Source: Burkholderiales bacterium PBB3 (GTDB taxonomy: Bacteria; Pseudomonadota; Gammaproteobacteria; Burkholderiales; Burkholderiaceae_C). From it: a DNA stretch of 64,000 bases. The notes under the pieces are model-generated. The model ran no database searches. It saw only the letters and a program-made list of their open reading frames with translations, and was not told the origin of the DNA. A program made the position numbers and the translations under genes. The stretch spans positions 224,667 to 288,666 of the forward strand of contig NKIK01000002.1 in NCBI GenBank assembly GCA_002256115.1. The letters run 5' to 3'. This document shows, one piece after another, positions 35,367 through 45,527 of this stretch (position 1 is the first letter of the stretch; each line of letters begins with the position of its first letter).

Positions 35367-36872
35367 TTAAGCGGCGTGCTGCCACACGCGGTGGCGCAGG
35401 CCGGGGCTGACGCGGTAGCGCTCACCACGGTAGTGGGCATCCAGGTGGTCGAGCAAAGTCACAACACCAGTCGCGCCCCACTGGGCCAGCCACTGAAAAG
35501 GCCCCGCGGGGTAGTTCACGCCCAACTGCATCGCGTCATCGGCTCCCTGCGCCGTGCACACGCCTTGATGCACCGCATCCGACGCCTCGTTGATCAGCAT
35601 GGCAACGGTGCGCGCCACCACCAAGCCAGGTGTATCGGCCACCTGGCGGGCATCAAAGCCCAAGGCCTGCAAACCCTGGGCGGCTTGCGCAACCCAGGCC
35701 GGGCTGGCGCTGGCCGATGGTGCCCAAGCCAGTGCAGCACCGGGTGGGGCTTGCAGGGTTAAATCAAATACAGCGGTCTTGGGACCAAACGACGATGCGG
35801 CACGGCCATCGGTCAGCTGCAAGTGGTGCCCGTCGATGTCCAGGCCTATCCAATCACTGTCTGGCACGCGCGCAAAAACTTGCCCCGCAGTAGCCAGCCC
35901 CGCCGCCAAACGCTCCGCCATCGCACCCCGACCATGCACGCACAGCGTGCGCACTGCTGGAAATGCAGGTGCTGTGAACGTAGTCGCCGCTGGTTTGGCC
36001 CCATCCGGCCCATAGCTAAAAAAGCCCTGCCCGGATTTACGCCCGAGCAGCCCACCATCCACCATCTCGCGCTGCACCAGCGAAGGCGCATAACGCTTGT
36101 CATAAAAGTTGGCTTCAAACACCGACTGCGTCACCGCAAAGTTGGTGTCATGCCCAATCAAATCCATCAACTCGCATGGCCCCATGCGAAAGCCCGCGCC
36201 GCGCCAGCAGGCGTCCAACACGGCAGGCGCAGTGGCCTGCTCCTGCAGCAGTGCCAGGCTCTCTGCGTAATACGGTCGGGCAATGCGGTTGACGATAAAA
36301 CCCGGCGTGGAACGCGCATGCACCGGCGCTTTTCCCCAGTGTTTGGACAGTGCAAAAATCGCCTCCGCCACAGCCGCATCCGTTTGCAGGCCGGACACCA
36401 CTTCCACCAGTTTCATCAAGGGCACGGGGTTGAAGAAATGCATACCCACCAGACGACCGGGGTGCTGCAAACCATTGGCAATGGCGGTAACGGAAATAGA
36501 CGAGGTGTTGGTGGCCAGAACGCAATCCGGCCCGACCACGGATTCGAGCTGTTGGAACAGCGCACGCTTCGCGTCCAAATTTTCCACAATGGCTTCCACC
36601 ACCAGGCGAGCCGTGCTGGCATCGTGCACCGTGGCTACCGGTGCAATGCGCGCCAGGATCTGCGTGGCAGCCTCCGCGCTGATCTTGCCCTTGCCCACGA
36701 GTGCTTCCAAGCTCTGCGCCAGCTTGGCCTTAGCCGCCTCCGCCGCCCCGCCGCGCGCATCCAGCAGCATCACGCTGTGCCCGGCCTGAGCGGCCACCTG
36801 GGCAATGCCCACACCCATGATCCCCGCGCCCACGACCAGCATCGGTGCGCCGATTAGATTGTTGTCTTGCAT
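35367..36872 (-). CDS. paaH: 3-hydroxyacyl-CoA dehydrogenase (PaaH type)
   Basis: 501 residues from the ATG at 36872. NAD-binding motif VVGAGIMGVGIAQVAAQAG at the N-terminus, then the signature VGMHFFNPVPLMKLVEVVSG near residue 140 and GFIVNRIARPYYAESL. A second, C-terminal 3HCDH-like half makes it the long PaaH form, which oxidises 3-hydroxyadipyl-CoA. It is upstream of and co-transcribed with the thiolase. Confidence 0.9.
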   Translation of the reverse strand: MQDNNLIGAPMLVVGAGIMGVGIAQVAAQAGHSVMLLDARGGAAEAAKAKLAQSLEALVGKGKISAEAATQILARIAPVATVHDASTARLVVEAIVENLDAKRALFQQLESVVGPDCVLATNTSSISVTAIANGLQHPGRLVGMHFFNPVPLMKLVEVVSGLQTDAAVAEAIFALSKHWGKAPVHARSTPGFIVNRIARPYYAESLALLQEQATAPAVLDACWRGAGFRMGPCELMDLIGHDTNFAVTQSVFEANFYDKRYAPSLVQREMVDGGLLGRKSGQGFFSYGPDGAKPAATTFTAPAFPAVRTLCVHGRGAMAERLAAGLATAGQVFARVPDSDWIGLDIDGHHLQLTDGRAASSFGPKTAVFDLTLQAPPGAALAWAPSASASPAWVAQAAQGLQALGFDARQVADTPGLVVARTVAMLINEASDAVHQGVCTAQGADDAMQLGVNYPAGPFQWLAQWGATGVVTLLDHLDAHYRGERYRVSPGLRHRVWQHAA

Positions 36873-36931
36873 AGTGCAAATCAGTTTAGCGCCTGGCCGC
36901 TGCAAGCTCTGTCACAGACGCAACCCAACCA

Positions 36932-37025
36932 GGAGCCTGGACGGCCATGCGTTCTGCGCAGGTAAAGGAGGAGCGCCCAAAGGGCGCGGGGGACACGGAG
37001 CAGAACGTATGGCCGTCCAGGCTCC
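36932..37025. repeat. Family-B palindromic element, copy B2
   Basis: Perfect 17-bp outer arms: GGAGCCTGGACGGCCAT (36932-36948) and its exact complement at 37009-37025. They enclose the conserved B core in reverse orientation (GTAAAGGAGGAGCG ... GCGGGGGACACGGAGCAG). It lies upstream of paaH and downstream of the S9 peptidase gene, both on the minus strand. Confidence 0.92.
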
Positions 37026-37110
37026 GCGCGCCAGGCACAAAAAAAAGGGAGAGCAAGCTCCCCCTCGGTTTCGCCTCACCCACGTTCAGTGTGAGCAAGC
37101 ACCAGTCCGC

Positions 37111-39051
37111 TTACTGGCCCTTCAAGTGCTTATCCAAAAACTCCACAATCTTGCGATTGGCTTCCATATTGTTCTTGGGCTTGGTAAAGCCATGCCCCTC
37201 ATCCGGGAACACCACGTATTCCACCGGCACGCCATTGCCCTTAACGGCTGCCACGATGTCATCGCTCTCCGACTTGATCACGCGCGGATCATTGGCGCCC
37301 TGAATCACGATCAGAGGCTTGCGAATCTCCTTGGCATGGAACAGCGGCGAAGTTGCCGTCAAAAACTCACGGTCTGCCACCGGATCACCCACCTCCTGGT
37401 ACAGCGCCTTGCGGAAGGACTCCCAATACGGCGGAATGCTCTCCAGCGTACGCAGCCAGTTGCTCACACCAAAAATGTCCACACCCACTTTGAAGGCTTC
37501 GGGCCGGAAAGCCATGGCCGCCAGCGTCATATAGCCACCGTAGCTGCCGCCCATGATGGCAATGCGCTCGGGGTCGATATAGCCCAAGCTGGCGAGGTAG
37601 GTCTTGGCTTCAATGCAATCCCACAATGGCTCACGCCCGTGTTTCTTGTCATCCGCCGCAAAGAAGGTCTTGCCATAGCCCGAGCTACCCCGGTTATTGA
37701 TGCCCAACACTGCGTAGCCGTTGTTGGCCAGGTACTGCATGCCCGAGCTGTAGCCGCGCGTGGTCTGGCCACCAGGGCCGCCGTGCACATACACAATCGC
37801 CGGCACCTTGTTGGTGGCTGATGCGCCGTGCGGCTTCAAGAAGATGGACGGAATCACCATGCCGTCAAAGGACTTGAAGCGCACCACTTCGGCTTCCACC
37901 AGGTCGGCCGGGTTCACATCCTTGGACAGGCTTTGCGTCAGCTGCTTGAGCTGCTTAGCCTTGAAGTCGTAGACATACAAATTGTTCGGCGAACGGTCAC
38001 CATTGACATAAAAAGCCATGCGCTGGCTGTTCTTGGAGAAGGTCACACCGCGGATCGCACCGCCGGGCAACTTGGGCAGCGCCACCGGTGTCTCGGCCGC
38101 GCCCTCCACCACCTTGATCACGACGCTGCCGTCGGCATTGATACCAGTCACGCGGTAGCGCCCATCGCGCGAGTAGTAGGTGTAGCCAATGTCCCAGTCC
38201 GCCTTCTCGTGCTCCTTGATGGTGCCCGTAGCCAGCTCATAGGTTTTCAGGCGGGCGAACTCACTGCCCTCATCCGTCAGAAAGAATAGCTTGCCACTCG
38301 CCGGGTCAAAGGTCTGTGCATTGGCTTTGACGGCCCCCGTGTGGGGCGTGATGTGTTTCATCTCCGCTTTGGCCACGTCGTACAAATAGATGTCGCTGTC
38401 CAGCGAGGTATTGGTCTTGCCCAGCGCGATCCATTTTTCATCGCGGCTAATGTCCTCTACATCCATGCCATTTTCATTTTTGAACAGCAGCGTGCGGGCA
38501 TAGGTCTTGGCGTCATAGCGGTAGAAGTCAAAGAACTTAGGATCACGCTCATTGGTGGTCACGTAGAAGGCTGTGCCGTCCGGACGCCAACCCGCAAAGC
38601 TGGCCTTGAGTTTGTCGCCAGGGGTCAGGTCTTTTTCGGTGCCATCGGCTTCGCGCACAAACAGGTGGTTGTTCTCGTCACCGCCCTTGTCGCGGGTGTA
38701 CAAAATGCGGTCGTCGTCCGGGAAATAACTCACACCAAAGGTGGTATCGGTGGTCGACTGGGTCAGCGCCATGGGTTTGCCGCCCGCCGCATCAATGGCG
38801 TAGGCGTTGAAGACGCCCGAGGTATCGCTGCTAAACAGAATGCGTTTCTCGTCTGCGCTAAAGGATGCGCCCGAAATACGGGTGGTCGCAAAGAACTGCT
38901 CAATCGTGTATTTCTTAACGGCTTTGCTTGGCGTCTGGGCAGGCTTGGCCGGGCTCGCTGGACTCGGTGTTGCGGCTGCAAAGGCTGGCATTGCCAGACT
39001 GGAGATGACCGAAGCTGCGGCCAAAGCAAGAACGATACGTTGGTGTTTCAT
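37111..39051 (-). CDS. S9 family prolyl-oligopeptidase, secreted
   Basis: 646 residues from the ATG at 39051, chosen because it begins a good signal peptide (MKHQRIVLALAAASVISSLA). A beta-propeller (about 60-390) precedes the alpha/beta-hydrolase domain. The nucleophile is Ser in IAIMGGSYGGYMTLAAMA near residue 478, the acid and base lie in VIQGANDPRV and DEGHGFTKP. The oxyanion region VHGGPGGQTTRGYSSG is present. It hydrolyses oligopeptides, probably in the periplasm. In-frame ATGs upstream (39066, 39204) are less likely. Confidence 0.92.
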   Translation of the reverse strand: MKHQRIVLALAAASVISSLAMPAFAAATPSPASPAKPAQTPSKAVKKYTIEQFFATTRISGASFSADEKRILFSSDTSGVFNAYAIDAAGGKPMALTQSTTDTTFGVSYFPDDDRILYTRDKGGDENNHLFVREADGTEKDLTPGDKLKASFAGWRPDGTAFYVTTNERDPKFFDFYRYDAKTYARTLLFKNENGMDVEDISRDEKWIALGKTNTSLDSDIYLYDVAKAEMKHITPHTGAVKANAQTFDPASGKLFFLTDEGSEFARLKTYELATGTIKEHEKADWDIGYTYYSRDGRYRVTGINADGSVVIKVVEGAAETPVALPKLPGGAIRGVTFSKNSQRMAFYVNGDRSPNNLYVYDFKAKQLKQLTQSLSKDVNPADLVEAEVVRFKSFDGMVIPSIFLKPHGASATNKVPAIVYVHGGPGGQTTRGYSSGMQYLANNGYAVLGINNRGSSGYGKTFFAADDKKHGREPLWDCIEAKTYLASLGYIDPERIAIMGGSYGGYMTLAAMAFRPEAFKVGVDIFGVSNWLRTLESIPPYWESFRKALYQEVGDPVADREFLTATSPLFHAKEIRKPLIVIQGANDPRVIKSESDDIVAAVKGNGVPVEYVVFPDEGHGFTKPKNNMEANRKIVEFLDKHLKGQ

Positions 39052-39200
39052 ATGCGCGTGATCCATGGGGGTTGATAAGAGATCGGAATGTAAACCACGG
39101 CCTAGGCCCAGGCCCCTGCAATGCGACCAGTTACAGAAATCTTGCGAGGAAGGCCAAGGATTGCGCGATGAGTCGTCTAGGCAGGCCGAGCCAGGCAGCA

Positions 39201-40898
39201 TCAATCCTGCATGCGCTGGGGGGCCACAAGAGGCAGTAACACGCTGAACTCGGCACCCTGCCCCAACTCGCTAGACACTTTGATCTCACCACCCAGCACA
39301 CCGCCCACAATGTTGTGCACGATGTGCAAACCCAGGCCCGAGCCACCTTGCCCCAAGTGCGTGGTGAAGAAGGGCTCAAAGATGCGATGTAGGTTGTCGG
39401 TATCGATACCCTTGCCGGTGTCGCGAACCGAGAGCGCCACCCAGCTATCGCCTACCAATTCGGCACCAATAACGATGGATCCGGGGTCGTTCGGCTGAAA
39501 CCCGTGTAGCAGCGCGTTGTTGATCAAATTCGTCAGCACCTGGCCCAGGGGACCCGGATAACTCTCCATCATGATTTGGGCGGCCACCTTCACCTCTATT
39601 TGGCACGCATATTTACGCGTCACCGCATTCAGAGTCAGCAAGTTTTCTGCAATCAGTGAAGCTAACGCGAAGTGACGCCGGTGCGAACTCGTCTGGTCCA
39701 CAGCCACCTGCTTGAAGCTTGACACCAGTTGCCCCGCACGACTCAGGTTGCGCGTAATGATTTCTGCTGCCAGTCGGGTTTCATCGACAAAACTTTGCAA
39801 GTCGGACCGGCGCATGCCCACGTCCAACAGCCCTGAAAAGGCCTCGACACGGTGCTCCAGAGAGCTAGCCACCGTCAAGCCGTTACCAATGGGGGTGTTG
39901 AGCTCGTGCGCCACGCCGGCCACTAGGGATCCCAGTGCCGCCAGCTTCTCGGACTGCACCAACTGATCTTTGGCCCGTTGCAGCGTCTTGAGTGTTTGTG
40001 AGAGCTCTTCGTTGATGGCGCGTAACTCCGCCGTACGCGCCAGCACCCGGGATTCCAGCTCCGCATTCAGCGTCTCAATCTTTTGGCGGGACTCTTCACG
40101 CTCGGTCACATCCACGTAGGTTGACACCAGCAGTGGGTACTTGCCGTCAGCAAACAACCGTGTTGACACCGACACCTGACGTAAAGACCCATCTGCGCGC
40201 CGCATGAGAGTCTCCATGTGGCTTTCGGTCAGGCCGGACGCTGCCATTCCAATGATCTTTTGACGGTCCTCCGGATAAACCCAAACATTGAGCTCACCAC
40301 CCGACTTGCTTTGCGCAGCCGCAGGGTCAAAACCGAAGTTGGCAAACCAGGCATCGTTCCAGAGCGTGGTGGCAAATTGATCTTCACCGTTGGCATAGCA
40401 CATCGGGATAGGCGAAAGCGCGAACAGCATTGCAAAGCGTGATTCGCTCTCCTGCAAAGACTCGGCAGCCAGGCGCGACTCGGTGATGTCACGGCACAGC
40501 CACACCGAGTGTGAATTCAACGCACCGTCCACCGAAATCAACGTGACATTGACGTCAAAGTCGCGCACTGTGCCGTCCCGCCTGCGGGCCTTGGTGTGCA
40601 CATGGCGCACGATTCCGTCCCGCTTTAGCCGCTCCACGATGTCTGCCCGCTGGCGGGGGTCCACCCAGATGTCGAAGTTGGAAATAGGCTTGCCGATGAC
40701 ATCACGGGCCCGGTAGCCGCTGAGGACCTCAAAGCCTTGGTTAGCCTCAACAATGACGTTGTCACTCAAGCGGCTAATGACGATCCAATCCGGGCTGGCG
40801 TGGAAGACTCGGGAGAAACGATCGGTGGAAGTGTCGCGCAGCGCATCGTTCAGCCAACGGATAACTGGCTCCGGCAGAATTTTCGTCAGTAATCCCAT
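39201..40898 (-). CDS. PAS-domain sensor histidine kinase
   Basis: 565 residues, no transmembrane segment seen, so probably cytosolic. Two PAS domains (about 30-145 and 155-275) are followed by a coiled coil and the HisKA H-box VAGVAHELNTPIGNGLTVA near residue 330. The HATPase domain shows N (LTNLINNALLHGF), G1 (VRDTGKGID) and G2 (GQGGSGLGLHIV) boxes. No response regulator is adjacent; the receiver-kinase at 18625 is too distant to pair by position. Confidence 0.93.
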   Translation of the reverse strand: MGLLTKILPEPVIRWLNDALRDTSTDRFSRVFHASPDWIVISRLSDNVIVEANQGFEVLSGYRARDVIGKPISNFDIWVDPRQRADIVERLKRDGIVRHVHTKARRRDGTVRDFDVNVTLISVDGALNSHSVWLCRDITESRLAAESLQESESRFAMLFALSPIPMCYANGEDQFATTLWNDAWFANFGFDPAAAQSKSGGELNVWVYPEDRQKIIGMAASGLTESHMETLMRRADGSLRQVSVSTRLFADGKYPLLVSTYVDVTEREESRQKIETLNAELESRVLARTAELRAINEELSQTLKTLQRAKDQLVQSEKLAALGSLVAGVAHELNTPIGNGLTVASSLEHRVEAFSGLLDVGMRRSDLQSFVDETRLAAEIITRNLSRAGQLVSSFKQVAVDQTSSHRRHFALASLIAENLLTLNAVTRKYACQIEVKVAAQIMMESYPGPLGQVLTNLINNALLHGFQPNDPGSIVIGAELVGDSWVALSVRDTGKGIDTDNLHRIFEPFFTTHLGQGGSGLGLHIVHNIVGGVLGGEIKVSSELGQGAEFSVLLPLVAPQRMQD

Positions 40899-40939
40899 GG
40901 CTTAGTGTGCATCTAGCCCGAAGTGGTTAATATCCGCGT

Positions 40940-41281
40940 GTGCGCGCCCTCCTCATCATTTTGCTCGTTTTTATTTTGCCGATTCGCGGCTGGAGTGCTG
41001 AGCGCATGGCCGTGTATATGGCAACTGGAGCCGTGCACAGCAGCATGCCGGATGATTGCCCGATGAAGATTGGGGCGCTAGATTCTGAAAAAAATGCAGG
41101 GCACCCGGACGCCAAAAGCGACCGCAGCTGTCAAGTTTGCCAGTTGTGCATGCCCTTGGCGGCGCAAGACATGCCCACCCTGAAGATCCCTGCTATCCAA
41201 GCAGCGCACGACCCCATCCCCCGCGCCGACCGCTTTGCCAGTGTCGACTTGGCGCGCTTGGCCAAGCCCCCTATTTACTGA
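40940..41281 (+). CDS. Small exported Cys/Met-containing protein, metal cluster
   Basis: 113 residues from a GTG start, with a signal peptide (MRALLIILLVFILPIRGWSA). The mature part has DDCPM and CQVCQLCMPL, resembling the CPxH/CxxC regions of DUF2946-type proteins next to copper genes. It is followed by an exported protein, a heavy-metal-binding protein and a MerT/MerC-like membrane protein on the same strand, so a metal-handling role is inferred. No activity can be assigned. Confidence 0.65.
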   Translation: MRALLIILLVFILPIRGWSAERMAVYMATGAVHSSMPDDCPMKIGALDSEKNAGHPDAKSDRSCQVCQLCMPLAAQDMPTLKIPAIQAAHDPIPRADRFASVDLARLAKPPIY

Positions 41282-41373
41282 TCCCCAGCCGAACTACGTC
41301 CGCATTGTGACGATGCGGGTTATTTCCTGAACCCCAGGCCTTGCTGTCGTGGGTTGCGCTGTTGGGAGAAAGT

Positions 41374-42027
41374 ATGAAATTTCGAATACGCCACAGCACC
41401 GTTTGCGCGTGCTTGGGCGCTTTGGCGGCTAGCTCTGCCTGGTGTGGCCCGATGGGCTTCAAAGACAGTTGGATGGCCATGGGCGACTTGGGCCCCAACT
41501 GGCAAGAAGCGTTTGTGAACTATGCCATCACCCCCCGGGATGCCGTGGGCGTGTCCACCCTGGCCATGCGCTCGGATGATGAGACGCGCACGCGCCAGTT
41601 GAACGAGCTGACCTACACCCGGCTCGTCAAGCGGTGGAACATGCCGCAGGCCCAGGCCAACGTCTGGTTTCTGGGCGGCGTGGGTGCGGTCACTGGCAAT
41701 GACTTTGCGGGCAGCAAAGCCATGGCTACGCCGGGCATTCAGGTGGACTATGAAACCACCCGGGTCTACGCATCGGCCACCGCCAGGCTCTACCGGGCCG
41801 AAGGCCTGAACCACGACTACGCCTCGGCGCGCGTCGGTTTTTCGTTTTATGAGGTGGACTACGACCAGGTTCAGCCTTGGCTGATTCTGGAAGTGCGGCG
41901 CATGCAGGGCCTCTCCGACGCCACAGAGGTCACACCCCTGCTGCGCTTGATCCACAACCGGTATTTCGTCGAACTGGGCGTGAACACTGCCCGCCAAGCT
42001 CGGGCCAACTTTATGTATATTTTTTAA
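41374..42027 (+). CDS. Exported beta-rich protein of unknown function
   Basis: 217 residues from the ATG at 41374 with a signal peptide (MKFRIRHSTVCACLGALAASSAWC). The mature part has alternating aromatic and polar residues and ends in ARANFMYIF, with a terminal Phe as in outer-membrane beta-barrels. It lies 13 bp before the heavy-metal-binding protein gene, so it probably serves the same metal operon, perhaps as an outer-membrane component. Confidence 0.65.
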   Translation: MKFRIRHSTVCACLGALAASSAWCGPMGFKDSWMAMGDLGPNWQEAFVNYAITPRDAVGVSTLAMRSDDETRTRQLNELTYTRLVKRWNMPQAQANVWFLGGVGAVTGNDFAGSKAMATPGIQVDYETTRVYASATARLYRAEGLNHDYASARVGFSFYEVDYDQVQPWLILEVRRMQGLSDATEVTPLLRLIHNRYFVELGVNTARQARANFMYIF

Positions 42028-42040
42028 TCAGGAGTTCATC

Positions 42041-42379
42041 ATGAACAAATCCCTTATTTCTCTCAGTTCTCTCGCTTTGGCATTCACATTGGCAGCGCCC
42101 GCCTGGGCCAGTACCAGCATCAAAGCCACCGTCAACGGCATGGTCTGCGCGTTCTGCGCCCAGGGCATAGAAAAACGCCTGAGCAAAATGGACGCAACCA
42201 AGGCGGTGTTTGTCGACCTCAAGCAAAAAACCGTGGCCGTAGAAGCCAAGGACGGTCAAACCCTGGACAACAAGGCCATCACAGCGGAGATTGTGGACGC
42301 GGGCTACGACGTGGTGAAAATGGAGACCGTGCAGAAATCGGTAGCCGACATTCAGGCCGAGTTGAAAGGCCGCAAATGA
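42041..42379 (+). CDS. Periplasmic heavy-metal-binding (HMA) protein, MerP-like
   Basis: 112 residues: signal peptide (MNKSLISLSSLALAFTLAAPAWA) followed by an HMA ferredoxin-like domain with the metal motif MVCAFCAQGIEKRL, a CxxC. MerP and copper chaperones share this fold. The ribosome-binding site is AGGAG. It overlaps the next gene by ATGA, implying co-translation with its membrane partner. Confidence 0.88.
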   Translation: MNKSLISLSSLALAFTLAAPAWASTSIKATVNGMVCAFCAQGIEKRLSKMDATKAVFVDLKQKTVAVEAKDGQTLDNKAITAEIVDAGYDVVKMETVQKSVADIQAELKGRK

Positions 42380-42783
42380 GCGCAGATGGGTTGATCGAAT
42401 CGCGCAGCAGCCTGTGGTCATCCGTGGCCAGTTTGTTTGCCAGCTCCAGCACCCTGGTGTGCTGCGCGATACCTGCACTGCTGGTGGCACTGGGCGCTGG
42501 GGCGGCGCTGTCGTCGCTAGTGTCGGTGTTTCCGCAGGTGGTGTGGCTGAGCGAGCACAAGGCCGGGCTGTTTGCCTTTGCAGGGTTGATGATGCTGGCC
42601 AGCGGCGTGCTGCAATGGCGCAGCCGCAGCGCGCCCTGCCCCACCGACCCAGCGCTGCGCAACGCCTGCCTGCGAACACGCAAGACCTCAAAAGTCGTTT
42701 ATGCAGTCAGTGTGCTGCTGTACCTGGTGGGCGGCTGGTTTGCGTTTGTGCAGCCTTGGTTGGGCGAAGTATTGAAGGCATAG
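42376..42783 (+). CDS. MerT/MerC-like membrane protein
   Basis: 135 residues with three to four hydrophobic helices. The first contains vicinal cysteines (STLVCCAIPALLVALG), the metal-relay signature of MerT/MerC transporters, and a further Cys pair flanks a cytoplasmic loop (APCPTDPALRNACLR). With the HMA protein it would move a thiophilic metal across the inner membrane. No merA or merR is nearby, so the metal is unknown. Confidence 0.75.
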   Translation: MSADGLIESRSSLWSSVASLFASSSTLVCCAIPALLVALGAGAALSSLVSVFPQVVWLSEHKAGLFAFAGLMMLASGVLQWRSRSAPCPTDPALRNACLRTRKTSKVVYAVSVLLYLVGGWFAFVQPWLGEVLKA

Positions 42784-42823
42784 CCGACCCTTGAGCGCAC
42801 AGTGTTGTTGATAGACTCCCCGC

Positions 42824-45427
42824 ATGAGCGAAGTCGACAAGCAACACACCCCCATGATGCAGCAGTACCTGGGCCTCAAAGCCGAGTACCCAGGCACCCT
42901 GCTGTTCTACCGCATGGGGGATTTTTATGAGATGTTTTACGCCGATGCCGAGAAGGCATCGGCCCTCTTGGACATCACGCTGACGACGCGCGGCCAGTCG
43001 GCCGGCCAGCCGATTGCGATGGCGGGCGTGCCCTTTCACGCCATGGAAGGCTACCTTGCCAAACTGATCCGCCATGGCGAGTCGGTGGCTATTTGCGAGC
43101 AGGTGGGTGAGGTCACTGGCAAAGGCCCAGTAGAACGCAAGGTGGTGCGGGTGGTAACCCCCGGCACGCTGACCGACGCCGAGCTGCTGAGCGAAAAATC
43201 CGAATCCATGCTGATGGCCGTGCACCAGGGCCCGCGCAACCGCTGCGGCCTGGCCTGGCTGAGCGTCACCCAGGGCATCGTGCACCTGGCGGAATGCGCG
43301 CCCGACGAAGTAGCCGAATGGGTGGCCCGCATCGCCCCCAGCGAGCTGGCCTACAGCGCGGGCACCACCACAGCGTTTGAAGACCGCATCAAGCGCCTGC
43401 GCACGGCAGGCATCACCCCCACAGCGTTGTACACCACGGCCCGGCCCGAGTGGCAATTCGATAGCGCCCTGGGCCAGCGCAAACTGCTCGATGCCTTGCA
43501 AGCCGCCAGCCTGGCCAGCTGGAACGCGCAAGACCTGCCCCTGGCCCACGCCGCCTGCGCGGCGCTGCTGGGCTATGCCGAGCACACCCAGGGTCGCGCG
43601 CTCACCCACATCAGCGGCATCCAAGTGCAGCGCGATGACGAGCTGATCAATCTGCCACCCAGCACGCGGCGCAATCTGGAGCTGATCCACACGCTGCGCG
43701 GTGAGGATTCGCCCACGCTGTTTTCACTGTTAGACACCTGCATGACCGGCATGGGCAGCCGCCAGCTCAAAGCCTGGTTGCTGGCGCCACCCCGCGCACG
43801 CGCGCAGGCGCAAAGCCGACTGGATGCCATTGCCAGCTTGCGCCCGGCTCTGTTTGCCAAGCTGCGCACCGAGATCAAAGGCAGCGCCGATGTAGAGCGC
43901 ATTGCGGCCCGGCTTTCACTGCGCCAAGTGCGTCCGCGCGAGCTCACAGGTTTACTGCAAACGCTACAAAAAACGGAGCTGCTCCCGCACTATCTACGGG
44001 CTGAAACCGGGTTTTTGCTTAAAATTTCAGATGATTTGCAGCCACCTGCGGCCTGTGTAGAACTATTGCGCAACGCCATCGACCCCGAACCTGCTGCGCT
44101 GGTGCGCGATGGTGGCGTGATTGCCACCGGCTTTGATGCCGAACTGGACGAGCTGCGCGCCATCCAGACCAACTGCGATGCTTTCCTGGTGGACTTGGAA
44201 ACCCGCGAAAAGGCCCGCACTGGCATTGCCAACCTGCGTGTGCAGTTCAACCGCGTGCACGGCTTCTACATTGAAGTCACGCAGGGCCAGGTGGACAAGG
44301 TGCCGGACGACTACCGCCGCCGCCAGACCCTGAAAAATGCCGAGCGCTTCATCACCCCCGAACTCAAAGCCTTTGAAGACAAAGCCCTGAGCGCGCAAGA
44401 GCGCGGCTTGGCGCGCGAGAAATGGCTGTTTGAGCAAGTGCTGGATCGCCTGCAGCCCTTTGTGCCCGCCCTCACCCGCCTGGCCCGTGCGTTGGCGGCA
44501 CTGGACGCGCTGTGCGCGCTGACCGAGCGCTCGTTGACACTGGGCTGGTGCGCGCCACAGTTTGTGGTCGAGCCCTGCATCGACATCACCCAAGGCCGCC
44601 ACCCGGTAGTGCAGGCGCGGTTGGCTGCCATCAGCAATGGCAACTTCATTGCCAACGACACGCGCCTGAACACCAAGGCCCGCATGCAGATCATCACCGG
44701 CCCCAATATGGGCGGTAAATCGACCTATATGCGCCAAGTCGCGCTGATTGTGTTGCTGGCCAGCATGGGCTCGTATGTGCCTGCCAGCGCCTGCCGCCTG
44801 GGGCCAATTGACGCTATCCACACCCGCATTGGCGCGGCCGATGATTTGGCCAACGCCCAGTCCACCTTCATGCTGGAGATGTTGGAGGCCGCGCAAATCC
44901 TGCACAGCGCTACGCCGCACAGCCTGGTACTGATGGACGAAATTGGCCGCGGCACCAGCACCTTTGATGGCCTGGCGCTGGCCTCCAGCATTGCCACGCA
45001 GTTGCATGACAAGACTCAGGCTTTCACGCTATTTGCCACGCATTACTTCGAGATCACCGAATTCCCGGCCACGCACCACCAGGCCATCAATGTGCATGTC
45101 AGCGCGGCCGAATCGGGGCGCGACATTGTGTTTTTGCACGAAATACAGGCTGGCCCGGCCAGCAAGAGCTACGGTATCCAGGTGGCGCGCCTGGCGGGCA
45201 TGCCCGCCGCAGTACTGAACCAGGCCCGCCACACGCTGGCGGCTTTGGAGAGCCACGCCAGTGAATCCCAAGCCCAGGTCGATTTGTTTGCTGCCCCAGC
45301 CGAACAGACGCAGGTGCATGCAAGCGCCGTGGACCAAGCCTTGGCCGAGATCAACCCCGATGTTTTGAGTCCACGTGAAGCACTGGACGCCTTGTACCAA
45401 CTAAAAAAGCTGGCAGCACGCGGCTAG
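42824..45427 (+). CDS. mutS: DNA mismatch repair protein MutS
   Basis: 867 residues. Mismatch-recognition motif [11 protein letters not shown] near residue 27, Walker [14 protein letters not shown] near 626, Walker [17 protein letters not shown], and the C-terminal tetramerisation helix. It binds mismatches and recruits MutL. Residues about 381-400 ([20 protein letters not shown]) are encoded by repeat copy A9 in frame, in the lever/core domain just before [17 protein letters not shown]. The gene ends inside palindrome B3, whose arm includes the stop codon. Confidence 0.96.
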   Translation: MSEVDKQHTPMMQQYLGLKAEYPGTLLFYRMGDFYEMFYADAEKASALLDITLTTRGQSAGQPIAMAGVPFHAMEGYLAKLIRHGESVAICEQVGEVTGKGPVERKVVRVVTPGTLTDAELLSEKSESMLMAVHQGPRNRCGLAWLSVTQGIVHLAECAPDEVAEWVARIAPSELAYSAGTTTAFEDRIKRLRTAGITPTALYTTARPEWQFDSALGQRKLLDALQAASLASWNAQDLPLAHAACAALLGYAEHTQGRALTHISGIQVQRDDELINLPPSTRRNLELIHTLRGEDSPTLFSLLDTCMTGMGSRQLKAWLLAPPRARAQAQSRLDAIASLRPALFAKLRTEIKGSADVERIAARLSLRQVRPRELTGLLQTLQKTELLPHYLRAETGFLLKISDDLQPPAACVELLRNAIDPEPAALVRDGGVIATGFDAELDELRAIQTNCDAFLVDLETREKARTGIANLRVQFNRVHGFYIEVTQGQVDKVPDDYRRRQTLKNAERFITPELKAFEDKALSAQERGLAREKWLFEQVLDRLQPFVPALTRLARALAALDALCALTERSLTLGWCAPQFVVEPCIDITQGRHPVVQARLAAISNGNFIANDTRLNTKARMQIITGPNMGGKSTYMRQVALIVLLASMGSYVPASACRLGPIDAIHTRIGAADDLANAQSTFMLEMLEAAQILHSATPHSLVLMDEIGRGTSTFDGLALASSIATQLHDKTQAFTLFATHYFEITEFPATHHQAINVHVSAAESGRDIVFLHEIQAGPASKSYGIQVARLAGMPAAVLNQARHTLAALESHASESQAQVDLFAAPAEQTQVHASAVDQALAEINPDVLSPREALDALYQLKKLAARG
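43963..44017 (-). repeat. Family-A palindromic element, copy A9 (inside mutS)
   Basis: GCTACAAAAAACGGAGC stem, core TGCTCCCGCACTATCTACGG, then GCTGAAACCGGGTTTTT. The MutS reading frame passes through it without a stop; the encoded peptide ([10 protein letters not shown]) closely resembles that in TrmJ (ELLPQYPRPE), as expected if both read the element in the same frame and direction. Confidence 0.9.
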
Positions 45428-45523
45428 GAATTTGGGCGGCACAGCGCTCTGCTGCGTGTCCCCCGCCCGCTTCGCGAGCTCCTCCTTTACCTACGCAGAA
45501 CGCTGTGCCGCCCAAATTCCTAG
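45424..45523. repeat. Family-B palindromic element, copy B3 (bidirectional terminator)
   Basis: Perfect 23-bp outer arms: CTAGGAATTTGGGCGGCACA plus GCG at 45424-45446 and the exact complement at 45501-45523. They enclose the B core with its small central hairpin. The left arm contains the mutS stop codon and the right arm ends 5 bp before the convergent diguanylate cyclase gene. Confidence 0.92.
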
Positions 45524-45527
45524 GGGG

